Positions 1 to 5,044 of a DNA stretch of 5,044 nt are shown piece by piece. Below the pieces are notes generated by a model. It saw only the letters and a list, made by a program, of their open reading frames with translations, searched no databases and was not told the origin of the DNA. A program made the translations under genes and the position numbers. This stretch comes from JBBQTU01 sp038213005 (GTDB lineage: Bacteria > Planctomycetota > Phycisphaerae > Tepidisphaerales > Tepidisphaeraceae). The DNA is taken from contig JBBQTU010000266.1 in assembly GCA_038213005.1 (NCBI GenBank), positions 1 to 5,044 of the forward strand, read 5' to 3'. Each line of letters starts with the position of its first letter. Position 1 is the first letter of the stretch.

Positions 1-315
1 ATCCTCGTCGACGCGCTGATTCCCCATGCCAATGGTTTCTTGAACTGGCCGACGTTCGACATGCCACACGCCGACGACATCTCCAACCACGGCGGCATCT
101 TCACCGCCGACGGCCGCCCCAAGGCTCTGGCGAACGTCTACCGCCAACTGACCGATTCACTCCAACACAGGCGACAACTCCGCACTCGTGCAACCGTCAC
201 ACTGCAGGCGTCGCTGGTTGGGCTGTACACGAGCCGGCAATATCAGGACGCGATGTGGGACCGTGTGCATGAGACACTGCAAGCCGGACAGATTCCCGAT
301 TTTCGGTTTGTCTAG
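1..315 (+). CDS. Probable glycoside hydrolase (cellulase-like), C-terminal part
   Basis: The reading frame is open from the first base of the window to TAG at 313-315, so the gene begins upstream and only its last 104 residues are seen. The visible part contains NGFLNWPTFDMP followed by DDISNHGGIFTADGRPKAL. This resembles the last beta-strand and loop of a TIM-barrel glycoside hydrolase of the cellulase (GH5-like) type, where an aromatic-rich strand is followed by a 'GxFxxDGRPK' segment before the final helix. After that comes a helical, Arg/Gln-rich tail ending in DFRFV. Such enzymes hydrolyse polysaccharides and are often exported. The catalytic residues and any signal peptide would lie outside the window. 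A TTG at 40 is only an internal codon. The stop is followed at once by a helicase-like remnant. Family assignment is from recall of the motif and is moderate; the reading frame itself is secure. Confidence 0.6.
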   Translation: MLVDALIPHANGFLNWPTFDMPHADDISNHGGIFTADGRPKALANVYRQLTDSLQHRRQLRTRATVTLQASLVGLYTSRQYQDAMWDRVHETLQAGQIPDFRFV

Positions 316-323
316 CACTACAG

Positions 324-806
324 GTCACGTACGTGGACTGGAACCGTCAGATTGCCCACGTCGTCCCCACGGACGTAAAGGGCCGATTACGCTGGACCGG
401 CTCCAGCATGTCCCTGTCCCGTGACCTTTGCCAGAGCGTTCGCCGGCTTTCGGGTTCCAACAATGTCTCGGGCCGCTGGTCAAACAGGACCAGGGCCAAG
501 GTTGCCGAACTACGGGCCAAACTGGCCAGTGTCTGCGGTGGCGGGACCGGGATCGTCAACACAGAAGCCGCCGGGCAAGGGTGGACGTTCACCGGCCTGC
601 GGACCAATGCCACGCTGGGGGCGTTACTCCAGGATGCGCTGGTTGTCAGCGCCGGCGTGAAAATGCTGGAATCTGGCCGATTTGAAAATGCAGCGGCGGC
701 GGCGGCAGGCGGCCTTTGGCTGCATGGGGGCGCAGGGCAACAGAAAGCCACTACGGCGACAAGAACGCTCCCTGACGCAGACAACCAACCTGGAAGAAGA
801 CCCTGA
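324..806 (+). pseudogene. Lhr-like DEAD/DEAH-box helicase, C-terminal remnant
   Basis: An open frame runs from just after the glycoside hydrolase stop to TGA at 804-806. Its first part reads VTYVDWNRQIAHVVPTDVKG, then RLRWTG, LSRDLCQSVRRL, and later WTFTGLRTNATL (about 582-617). This order (VDW..AxVxPT..GRxRWxG, then LS..LC..R, then WTFxGLRxNATL) matches my recollection of the accessory region after the helicase core of large Lhr-like ATP-dependent helicases. No helicase motor motifs (Walker A, DExH, motif VI) are present, so over 80% of such a protein is missing. Similarity fades after about 638, and the rest is Ala/Gly-rich with no family resemblance, suggesting a frameshift or a fused end. 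A GTG at 333 could start a 157-residue protein, but there is no convincing ribosome-binding site. I infer a decayed fragment left by deletion or recombination. The alternative is a small protein derived from the helicase domain. Confidence 0.5.
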
Positions 807-884
807 AGTACAAGAAGACGATTCAGTGAACTGTTTGAAGAAGACCCACAGGAAGAAGACCGCATCTTCACCGCGGCTGAATAG

Positions 885-1198
885 CTACAGTTTCAACTCG
901 GCGTTGACAGCCACAATGCTGACTCGGCAGCCTCTCCCTTCAGCAACTGATCCCCGTGGTGCTGATGCCTTCGGCAATGCCCACTCGGCCTTGATGCCCC
1001 GAAGGCGACAAGAGGGGCAATCCGGCCGCCCGCTGGCCACAAAGAACCCCGGCGGCTGGTTGGGCTTGGGGAGCATTCCGGCGGTCGGCGGAACGGGTCG
1101 GAACGTGTCGTAACCGGTCGCAACTGTAAGCGGCTGGCCAGGCGGAATCGCCCAGCAGGGCCGATATGGAATGAAATTCTGACGCCACAGGCGAGCAA
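885..1198. other. Gene-free stretch between helicase remnant and tRNA
   Basis: I find no convincing coding region here. The open frames on either strand have unlikely composition (rich in Arg, Pro and Ser), lack ribosome-binding sites and resemble no family I know. The only internal structure I see is the 10-bp tandem repeat near 1090-1129. No terminator with a T-run is visible downstream of the minus-strand tRNA. Confidence 0.5.
1090..1129. repeat. Degenerate 10-bp tandem repeat, about four units
   Basis: Four consecutive decamers read GGAACGGGTC, GGAACGTGTC, GTAACCGGTC and GCAACTGTAA. The first three share the pattern GNAACNNGTC; the fourth keeps only the GNAAC half. A 10-bp period is close to one helical turn, so the copies would face the same side of the DNA. 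No function can be assigned. Confidence 0.4.
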
Positions 1199-1272
<74 letters not shown>

Positions 1273-1285
1273 GTCACGCGTGCTG

Positions 1286-1315
1286 ATTATGCCCTCAAAG
1301 CCGTTCTCCTGCCAG
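1286..1315 (-). promoter_or_regulatory. Probable promoter of tRNA-Arg
   Basis: On the minus strand a -10 box CATAAT (1291-1286) lies 18 bases from a -35-like CTGGCA (1315-1310, four of six consensus bases). Transcription would begin around 1279, leaving a leader of only a few bases before the tRNA 5' end at 1272, as is usual for single tRNA genes. Identified by eye only. Confidence 0.4.
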
Positions 1316-1465
1316 TGCCAAAAAGGTCAACGGCGAATCCGGGTCTGCCCAGGCCAGTCCGAGGCGGGCCTGCGGCGAGTTTGCCGCCACATTCCCCCAG
1401 TGCTTTGCCGCCATGGTTCGCGGGCCCTTTCGGTTTGACGGACTCACCGGTATCTTCACGCCCCT

Positions 1466-2155
1466 ATGACGACTAAAGACCGGGCGGCCGCCGCGGCGCT
1501 GCAATACGTGCAGGACGGGATGACTCTGGGCCTGGGGTCCGGCAGCACATCCGAGTGCTTCATCCGGGCGTTGGGGGTGGCCATTGCGGCCGGACGGTTT
1601 GAGAATCTGCGCTGCATACCCACCTCCGTGCAGTCGCAACGACTCGCGGCGCAACTGGGGATTCCGCTGGTTCCGCTCAACGTGAGCGGGCAGATTGATC
1701 TTGCCGTCGACGGGGCGGATGAGGTGGATCCAGAACTCAATCTCATCAAGGGCCTCGGCGGGGCGATGCTGCGGGAGAAGATCACCGAACAGAACGCCCG
1801 GCGGTTCATCGTTATCGTGGACTGCAGCAAACTGGTGCCGCAACTGGGCTCGCGCGGTCCGGTGCCGGTGGAGATCCTGCCGTTTGCCAGTGCGGCTCAG
1901 GTGGATTACATCCAGAAGATGGGTGGCCGGCCTGCTCAGCGGATGGCCGGTGACGGCAAGCCCTACATCACCGACAACGGAAACCTGTGTTACGACTGCT
2001 ACTTTGGTCCGATCGCCGACCCGGCCAGGCTGGATGCCACGCTGACGGCCCGGGCGGGGGTGGTTGAGACGGGGCTGTTCATCGGGATGGCCGAGCGGGT
2101 GATCGTGGCGTACGAGGATCGGGTCGAGGAACTTGTCGCCCGAGGCGGACGCTGA
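1466..2155 (+). CDS. rpiA: Ribose-5-phosphate isomerase A
   Basis: The 229-residue product is of normal length for RpiA, the cytoplasmic enzyme of the non-oxidative pentose phosphate pathway that interconverts ribose 5-phosphate and ribulose 5-phosphate. The phosphate-binding loop GLGSGST is at residues 22-28 and TSVQSQ at 53-58. The active-site block DGADEVD is at 82-88, followed by KGLGGAMLREK at 95-105. By alignment to the E. coli enzyme the catalytic residues are Asp82, Asp85, Lys95 and Glu104, all present. IVDCSK (117-122), VPVEILP (133-139), TDNGN and the C-terminal ETGLFIGMAERVIV are also typical. The ATG at 1466 has no clear Shine-Dalgarno sequence, but the N-terminus fits the family well. 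An 18-codon open frame beginning at ATG 1413 ends in TGA overlapping the rpiA start (ATGA), so translational coupling is possible. The next gene, scpA, is 208 bp downstream and appears to have its own promoter. Confidence 0.96.
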   Translation: MTTKDRAAAAALQYVQDGMTLGLGSGSTSECFIRALGVAIAAGRFENLRCIPTSVQSQRLAAQLGIPLVPLNVSGQIDLAVDGADEVDPELNLIKGLGGAMLREKITEQNARRFIVIVDCSKLVPQLGSRGPVPVEILPFASAAQVDYIQKMGGRPAQRMAGDGKPYITDNGNLCYDCYFGPIADPARLDATLTARAGVVETGLFIGMAERVIVAYEDRVEELVARGGR

Positions 2156-2217
2156 GAATCGCAAGGTTGTCGGCTTAGCTTTTGCGTCCACCGAACAGGG
2201 GGGGGATCGACTTCGCT

Positions 2218-2264
2218 GCCCGCGTCCGGAGTGCGGGCGGAGGATGCGGCGGCATCGCTGCCGC
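2218..2264 (+). terminator. Two GC-rich hairpins after rpiA, possible terminator
   Basis: The first hairpin pairs GCCCGC (2218-2223) with GCGGGC (2233-2238) around a 9-base loop. The second pairs GCGGCA (2249-2254) with TGCCGC (2259-2264) around TCGC. Neither is followed by a T-run, so they are not a classic intrinsic terminator. Their position between the rpiA stop and the scpA promoter suits an insulator or a weak or Rho-assisted terminator. Confidence 0.3.
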
Positions 2265-2267
2265 TCG

Positions 2268-2296
2268 TTGGCGTCAACTGCCCCTGCCGATACAAT
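2268..2296 (+). promoter_or_regulatory. Probable sigma-70-type promoter of scpA
   Basis: TTGGCG (2268-2273) and TACAAT (2291-2296) are separated by exactly 17 bases, close to the TTGACA-N17-TATAAT consensus. Transcription would start around 2302-2304, giving a leader of about 60 bases before the scpA GTG. This argues that scpA can be transcribed independently of rpiA. Found by eye; no alternative of equal quality is seen in this spacer. Confidence 0.5.
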
Positions 2297-2363
2297 CACC
2301 TACGGGCCGCTGGACGCACGGCGTAGCGTCAGTGAGCGGCATGGATCGCGTAAGAGGAACGAC

Positions 2364-3545
2364 GTGGAATATCGAGTCGAGTTGGATAACTACAACGGTC
2401 CGATGGACCTGCTGCTGTTCCTGATCAAGCGGGACGAATTGGATATCTACGATATTCCCATCGCCCGCATCACCGACTCGTACATGTCGTATGTCCACCT
2501 GCTCAAGGAGATGACTCAGCAAGGTGCCTTGGACATCAACGTGGCCGGCGAATTCCTCGTCATGGCGGCCAGTCTGATGGAGATCAAGTCGGCGATGCTG
2601 CTGCCGCAGAATCCCGCTCCGACGGCGGCGGGGGGCCAGCGCAGTGCGGCCGAGGAACTGAGCGATCCCCGGTATGAGCTTGTCCAGAAGCTGCTTGAAT
2701 ACAAGCGGTTCAAAGACTCGGCGACGATGCTCGAGCGGGCGCAGGCCAGCCATTCGCAGCGGTTCCCGCGGTTTCCCGCGGTGGCCGATCAGCCCGTCAG
2801 TGACGAGGATCCTCCTCTGGACATGGAAGAGGTCCAGATATGGGATCTGCTGGAGGCGTTCAACCGCCTGATGCGCGAGGTCGGCATCCGAACCCGGATG
2901 CACGAGGTTTTCTACGACGACACGCCGCTGGACATGCACGCCGCCGCCATCGAAGAGCGGCTTAAGACCGAGCCCCGGCTCAGCCTGCGGCAACTGATTC
3001 TCGGTCGCAAAAACAAGAGCGAGATGATCGGCGTGTTCCTGGCGATCCTGGAACTGGTTCGCGAGAAACGCATCCTGGTGCATCAGAACGAGGCACACGA
3101 CGACCTTGAGATTGAGGCGGCGCCGGAAGAGCATCGCAAGACTTTCAAGGAAGCGATCATCAACGCGGATCGGTCGGATCCCGACGACGGGCCGACTCTT
3201 TTCGATGACGCAGTGGCGGCGGAGAAAGTCTCTGCGGCATCCGAAACCGATGACGACTCAGAAGCTGATGCCGACGCGGATGCCGAGAGTCTGCTGGACG
3301 ACCTGGAAGATGCGCCCAAGCTCGAAGAAGACCAGAGCGAAGAAGCCGTGGAGAACGTCGCCGGCGAAAGCGACGAAGGGGTCGAGAAAGACACCACCGA
3401 AAGCCCAGAGGGCCAGGAAGACACCCCGACTCAGGGCGACGAGGGTGAAGAGGACGGCGAAGAGGAATACGAAGACGACGAGGATGACGACGACGACGAG
3501 GACACAGAGGAAGAAGGGGACGAAGAGGACGAGAAAAACAATTGA
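2364..3545 (+). CDS. scpA: Segregation and condensation protein A, with long acidic tail
   Basis: ScpA is the kleisin that bridges the two heads of an SMC dimer and, with ScpB, forms the bacterial condensin that compacts and segregates the chromosome. The N-terminus (YRVELDNYNGPMDLLLFLIK, then DELDIYDIPIARITDSYM) is the hallmark ScpA domain, followed by LDINVAGEFLVMAASLMEIKSAMLLP (56-81). A helical middle and a C-terminal winged-helix region end near residue 242 (REKRILVHQN). The GTG at 2364 is chosen because AAGAGGA (2352-2358) sits 5 bases upstream and the ScpA domain begins right there; the frame is open further upstream but that part has no similarity. The protein has 393 residues against roughly 250 for most ScpA proteins. 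The excess is a tail from about residue 283, almost wholly Asp/Glu with Ser/Thr/Gly and a final D/E run. A short non-acidic GPTLFDD segment lies at 276-282, at the junction. scpB is not adjacent: the next gene is convergent, its stop 14 bp away. Confidence 0.95.
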   Translation: MEYRVELDNYNGPMDLLLFLIKRDELDIYDIPIARITDSYMSYVHLLKEMTQQGALDINVAGEFLVMAASLMEIKSAMLLPQNPAPTAAGGQRSAAEELSDPRYELVQKLLEYKRFKDSATMLERAQASHSQRFPRFPAVADQPVSDEDPPLDMEEVQIWDLLEAFNRLMREVGIRTRMHEVFYDDTPLDMHAAAIEERLKTEPRLSLRQLILGRKNKSEMIGVFLAILELVREKRILVHQNEAHDDLEIEAAPEEHRKTFKEAIINADRSDPDDGPTLFDDAVAAEKVSAASETDDDSEADADADAESLLDDLEDAPKLEEDQSEEAVENVAGESDEGVEKDTTESPEGQEDTPTQGDEGEEDGEEEYEDDEDDDDDEDTEEEGDEEDEKNN

Positions 3546-3559
3546 CGGCCGCAGATAGC

Positions 3560-4120
3560 CTATTGCGGAAGCGGCTGAGGCGAGCTGAGTCGCTGCTGCA
3601 TCCGAACGCGTGCCAGGTAGCTCTCGGCTTCTTCGATGGTGCGGAACCGCTGGCTGAAGATGGGTTGGCCGGCCGCGTCGTTCACACGGAACTCAAACTG
3701 CGGCTGAGAGTTCGCGCCAGCACCTTGATTCACCACCGCATTCACGGGCTGGATCATCTGGAAGGCAGGGCGCTGGCCTGAGCCGGCATACGTGTCGCGG
3801 AAGTACATCCCTGTGGCGAACATCGCCAGACAGGCCGCCGCGACCGCCAGAGGCTGCCATTGCCCCACCAGCCCCTGGAACCACGAACGGCGATCAAGAG
3901 ACTGCTGGAGGCGGCCGATGGCATAGTCAACCGACGCATCGGTGAAGGCCAGGGATTCCCAGGCGGCCGAGCGGGACCGGCGTTCCTGGACAAGACTGGC
4001 AAGACCCTGCGATAACTCGGGGCTGCCTGCAACGCGAACGTCCACAGCCGCCTGCTCCGACGGCGAAAGCTGGGCATCCAGCGAAGCTTCAAGAAGTTCG
4101 ATGTCCTGATCACTGACCAT
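3560..4120 (-). CDS. Single-pass membrane protein, probable anti-sigma factor
   Basis: This 186-residue protein has an N-terminal segment (about 1-87) that looks cytoplasmic and begins DQDIELLEASLDAQLSPSEQ, the 'leucine-rich, small number of helices' start common to anti-sigma proteins encoded after ECF sigma genes. One hydrophobic segment lies at about 88-107 (WQPLAVAAACLAMFATGMYF), preceded by Arg77-Arg78. A polar domain follows at 108-186, expected outside the cytoplasmic membrane. The HxxxCxxC zinc motif of classic ZAS anti-sigma factors is absent; the only Cys is in the membrane segment. The ATG at 4120 is chosen over an in-frame ATG at 4162 because GAAAGG lies 7 bases before it and the longer form would overlap the sigma gene. 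It follows the sigma gene by 19 bases, so co-transcription is very likely. The role is inferred from this context: binding and inhibiting the sigma factor until an envelope signal arrives. No recognised sensor domain is seen. Confidence 0.7.
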   Translation of the reverse strand: MVSDQDIELLEASLDAQLSPSEQAAVDVRVAGSPELSQGLASLVQERRSRSAAWESLAFTDASVDYAIGRLQQSLDRRSWFQGLVGQWQPLAVAAACLAMFATGMYFRDTYAGSGQRPAFQMIQPVNAVVNQGAGANSQPQFEFRVNDAAGQPIFSQRFRTIEEAESYLARVRMQQRLSSPQPLPQ

Positions 4121-4139
4121 TTGCGAGCCTTTCAATGGG

Positions 4140-4682
4140 CTATTTGACCGGCCGACCGGCATCTACATAGCCTTGCAGGATCTGTTCCATCTGTCGTCTT
4201 GCGCGAAACAACCATGTCTTGGTCTGTTGCAGCGTGATTCCCATCGTCTGGGCGATCTCATCGTACGACAGATTCTCGAACTCGCACAACACCAAAACCG
4301 CCCGGAAATGCTCGGGTAGGCGGTCCATCGCCCGTCGGACTTGAGCGACGGTCTCATTACGAACCATGTCAAGGTCGGGTGCCACGTCCCGACCCGGTTC
4401 CGGCACATCATCGATCGCCCGCATCGGCGCCCGCCGGATCGACCGCAAGGCTTCGTTCACAACCGCCTTGCGGAGCAGCGGCACCACCGGCTCGGCCCAA
4501 TCATACCGATCCCGATGCTCATACAGGCTGGCCAAGGCCTGCTGAACGATGTCCTCCGGCGAGTGACGCCGGCCCACGATACCGCGGGCCACCATCAGAA
4601 GCTTGGGCATCCATTCGCGGACAGCGCGTTCAAACCGCACCTTAGTTTCGTCTGCGGTTGTTGGCACCTCATTAAGACTCAC
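4140..4682 (-). CDS. ECF-type RNA polymerase sigma factor
   Basis: The 180-residue product has the two-domain layout of ECF (group 4) sigma-70 factors. Region 2, at about residues 17-84, includes ARGIVGRRHSPEDIVQQALASLY, matching the 'AEDxVQExF' core-binding pattern, and ends in VNEALRSIRR. A linker of about 25 residues leads to region 4 (about 112-168), with RLPEHFRAVLVL and the helix-turn-helix LSYDEIAQTMGITLQQTKTW, then RARRQM. It should direct RNA polymerase to a specific set of promoters. I place the start at GTG 4682, with GGGAG about 7 bases upstream, because this gives a normal ECF N-terminus. The same frame stays open to an ATG at 4931, but the extra 83 residues have no family similarity and coincide with repeats that look regulatory. 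The gene is first in a two-gene unit with the probable anti-sigma gene 19 bases downstream. Confidence 0.9.
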   Translation of the reverse strand: MSLNEVPTTADETKVRFERAVREWMPKLLMVARGIVGRRHSPEDIVQQALASLYEHRDRYDWAEPVVPLLRKAVVNEALRSIRRAPMRAIDDVPEPGRDVAPDLDMVRNETVAQVRRAMDRLPEHFRAVLVLCEFENLSYDEIAQTMGITLQQTKTWLFRARRQMEQILQGYVDAGRPVK

Positions 4683-4824
4683 GCGCCACTCCCGGGAAAG
4701 TTGCGGCAACTTGTTGGTTTGCCGGCCGCCCCGCTTGACTGGCGCAAGGACCGACCCGGCGAACACAACTGACAAAAGCCGCAGTAATTGAGTGTAGCGG
4801 GGCTGACAAACGTTTGCGAGGGGG

Positions 4825-4928
4825 GCGATCCGCACGGGCGCGATCCGCAGACTCGGGCAATCTGCAAAGGCGGATGAAAGGGCGAAGAATGCGGAACTCC
4901 TGCCGTGTAGCGGATGGCTGACATCCGC
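4825..4928. promoter_or_regulatory. Cluster of five GCGGAT/ATCCGC motifs upstream of sigma gene
   Basis: The hexamer ATCCGC or its complement GCGGAT occurs at 4828-4833, 4843-4848, 4870-4875, 4910-4915 and 4923-4928. The first two sit in a 10-bp direct repeat GCGATCCGCA (4825-4834 and 4840-4849, 15 bp apart). The last two form a perfect inverted repeat GCGGATG-GCTGA-CATCCGC (4910-4928), which would be a 7-bp hairpin in RNA or a dyad operator in DNA. They lie about 140-250 bases before the sigma start, in the expected leader or promoter region. The repeats are seen directly; the regulatory role is inferred. Confidence 0.4.
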
Positions 4929-4945
4929 CAAGAACCGTATATCGT

Positions 4946-4983
4946 GTCAAGCGACAATTATAATTAGGCGTCAGCGACAATTA
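4946..4983. repeat. Two 11-bp direct repeats flanking an AT-rich palindrome
   Basis: AGCGACAATTA occurs at 4950-4960 and 4973-4983, 23 bp apart (about two helical turns), each preceded by GTC. Between and overlapping them is the perfect palindrome AATTATAATT (4956-4965), which gives TATAAT on the minus strand (4962-4957) and on the plus strand (4959-4964). The minus-strand box could be the -10 of the sigma operon, but I see no good -35 at 16-18 bases; the repeats could be activator or autoregulatory sites replacing it. A plus-strand promoter for a gene beyond the window edge is equally possible. Confidence 0.45.
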
Positions 4984-5044
4984 GAATCCCGCGTGACCAT
5001 GGTGCTTCTTTCTTCCGCGTGTGTTGCTCCTGTCGAGCGCAGCG

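Noticed and set aside
1435..1456. TTGACG and TATCTT before rpiA as a promoter
   Set aside because: The spacing is only 10 bases, too short for a sigma-70 promoter.
1295..2299. Long minus-strand open frame (334 codons) across rpiA
   Set aside because: It is the antisense of rpiA, whose motifs are unmistakable. Long opposite-strand frames are a normal by-product of high-GC coding DNA. Its last 39 codons, outside rpiA, are discussed separately.
2274..3134. Minus-strand open frame of 286 codons across scpA
   Set aside because: Antisense shadow of scpA; composition rich in His, Arg and Gln with no family resemblance.
3083..3424. Ser-rich minus-strand frame opposite the acidic ScpA tail
   Set aside because: Its Ser/Ala-rich composition is simply the complement of the GAC/GAG/GAA-rich tail.
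3420..3540. GAC/GAG/GAA-rich stretch as a non-coding microsatellite
   Set aside because: It is in frame with scpA and encodes its acidic tail without interruption; codons are mixed, not a simple repeat unit.
4945..4950. TTGACA on the minus strand as a -35 box for the sigma operon
   Set aside because: No acceptable -10 box lies 16-18 bases downstream.
4999..5044. Possible plus-strand gene start at the right edge (ATG 4999, MVLLSSACVAP, open to the window end), about 35 bases after a plus-strand TATAAT
   Set aside because: Only 15 codons are visible, with no clear ribosome-binding site and no recognisable family. It cannot be supported without more sequence.

Overview
The window looks like part of a GC-rich bacterial chromosome. 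The best guess is a planctomycete or a close relative. This rests on high GC, several genes with weak Shine-Dalgarno sites, and a compact extracytoplasmic-function (ECF) sigma factor followed by a membrane protein that looks like its anti-sigma partner. Taxonomy is inference only: no rRNA or other phylogenetic marker is present.

Layout from left to right. Positions 1-315 (+) hold the C-terminal end of a probable glycoside hydrolase (cellulase-like) whose start lies outside the window. Immediately after its stop, about 324-806 (+), lies what appears to be a truncated fragment of the C-terminal region of an Lhr-like DEAD/DEAH-box helicase, probably a pseudogene. About 310 bases without a convincing gene follow (885-1198), with a short 10-bp tandem repeat near 1090-1129. 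A tRNA-Arg (anticodon UCG) lies on the minus strand at 1199-1272 with a plausible promoter. A roughly 190-bp spacer separates it from rpiA (1466-2155, +), ribose-5-phosphate isomerase A, with all expected active-site motifs. After a 208-bp spacer with two GC hairpins and a good sigma-70-type promoter comes scpA (2364-3545, +). It encodes the kleisin subunit of the SMC-ScpAB condensin and carries a very acidic C-terminal tail of about 110 residues.

The right third is on the minus strand and convergent with scpA. A two-gene unit has the ECF-type sigma factor first (4682-4140) and then a single-pass membrane protein (4120-3560), 19 bases downstream, that is probably its regulator. The scpA and anti-sigma stops are only 14 bp apart with no recognisable terminator between them. 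The region upstream of the sigma gene (4683-5044) is rich in possible regulatory signals. It has five GCGGAT/ATCCGC hexamers within about 100 bp, a 7-bp-stem hairpin, and two copies of an 11-bp direct repeat flanking an AT-rich palindrome with TATAAT on both strands.

Functionally this is a mixture: housekeeping carbon metabolism (rpiA), chromosome segregation (scpA), translation (tRNA-Arg) and a signal-responsive transcription switch (sigma/anti-sigma). I see no mobile element, CRISPR array or clear novel multi-gene system. The most unusual items are the acidic ScpA tail, the helicase remnant and the repeat-rich sigma upstream region.
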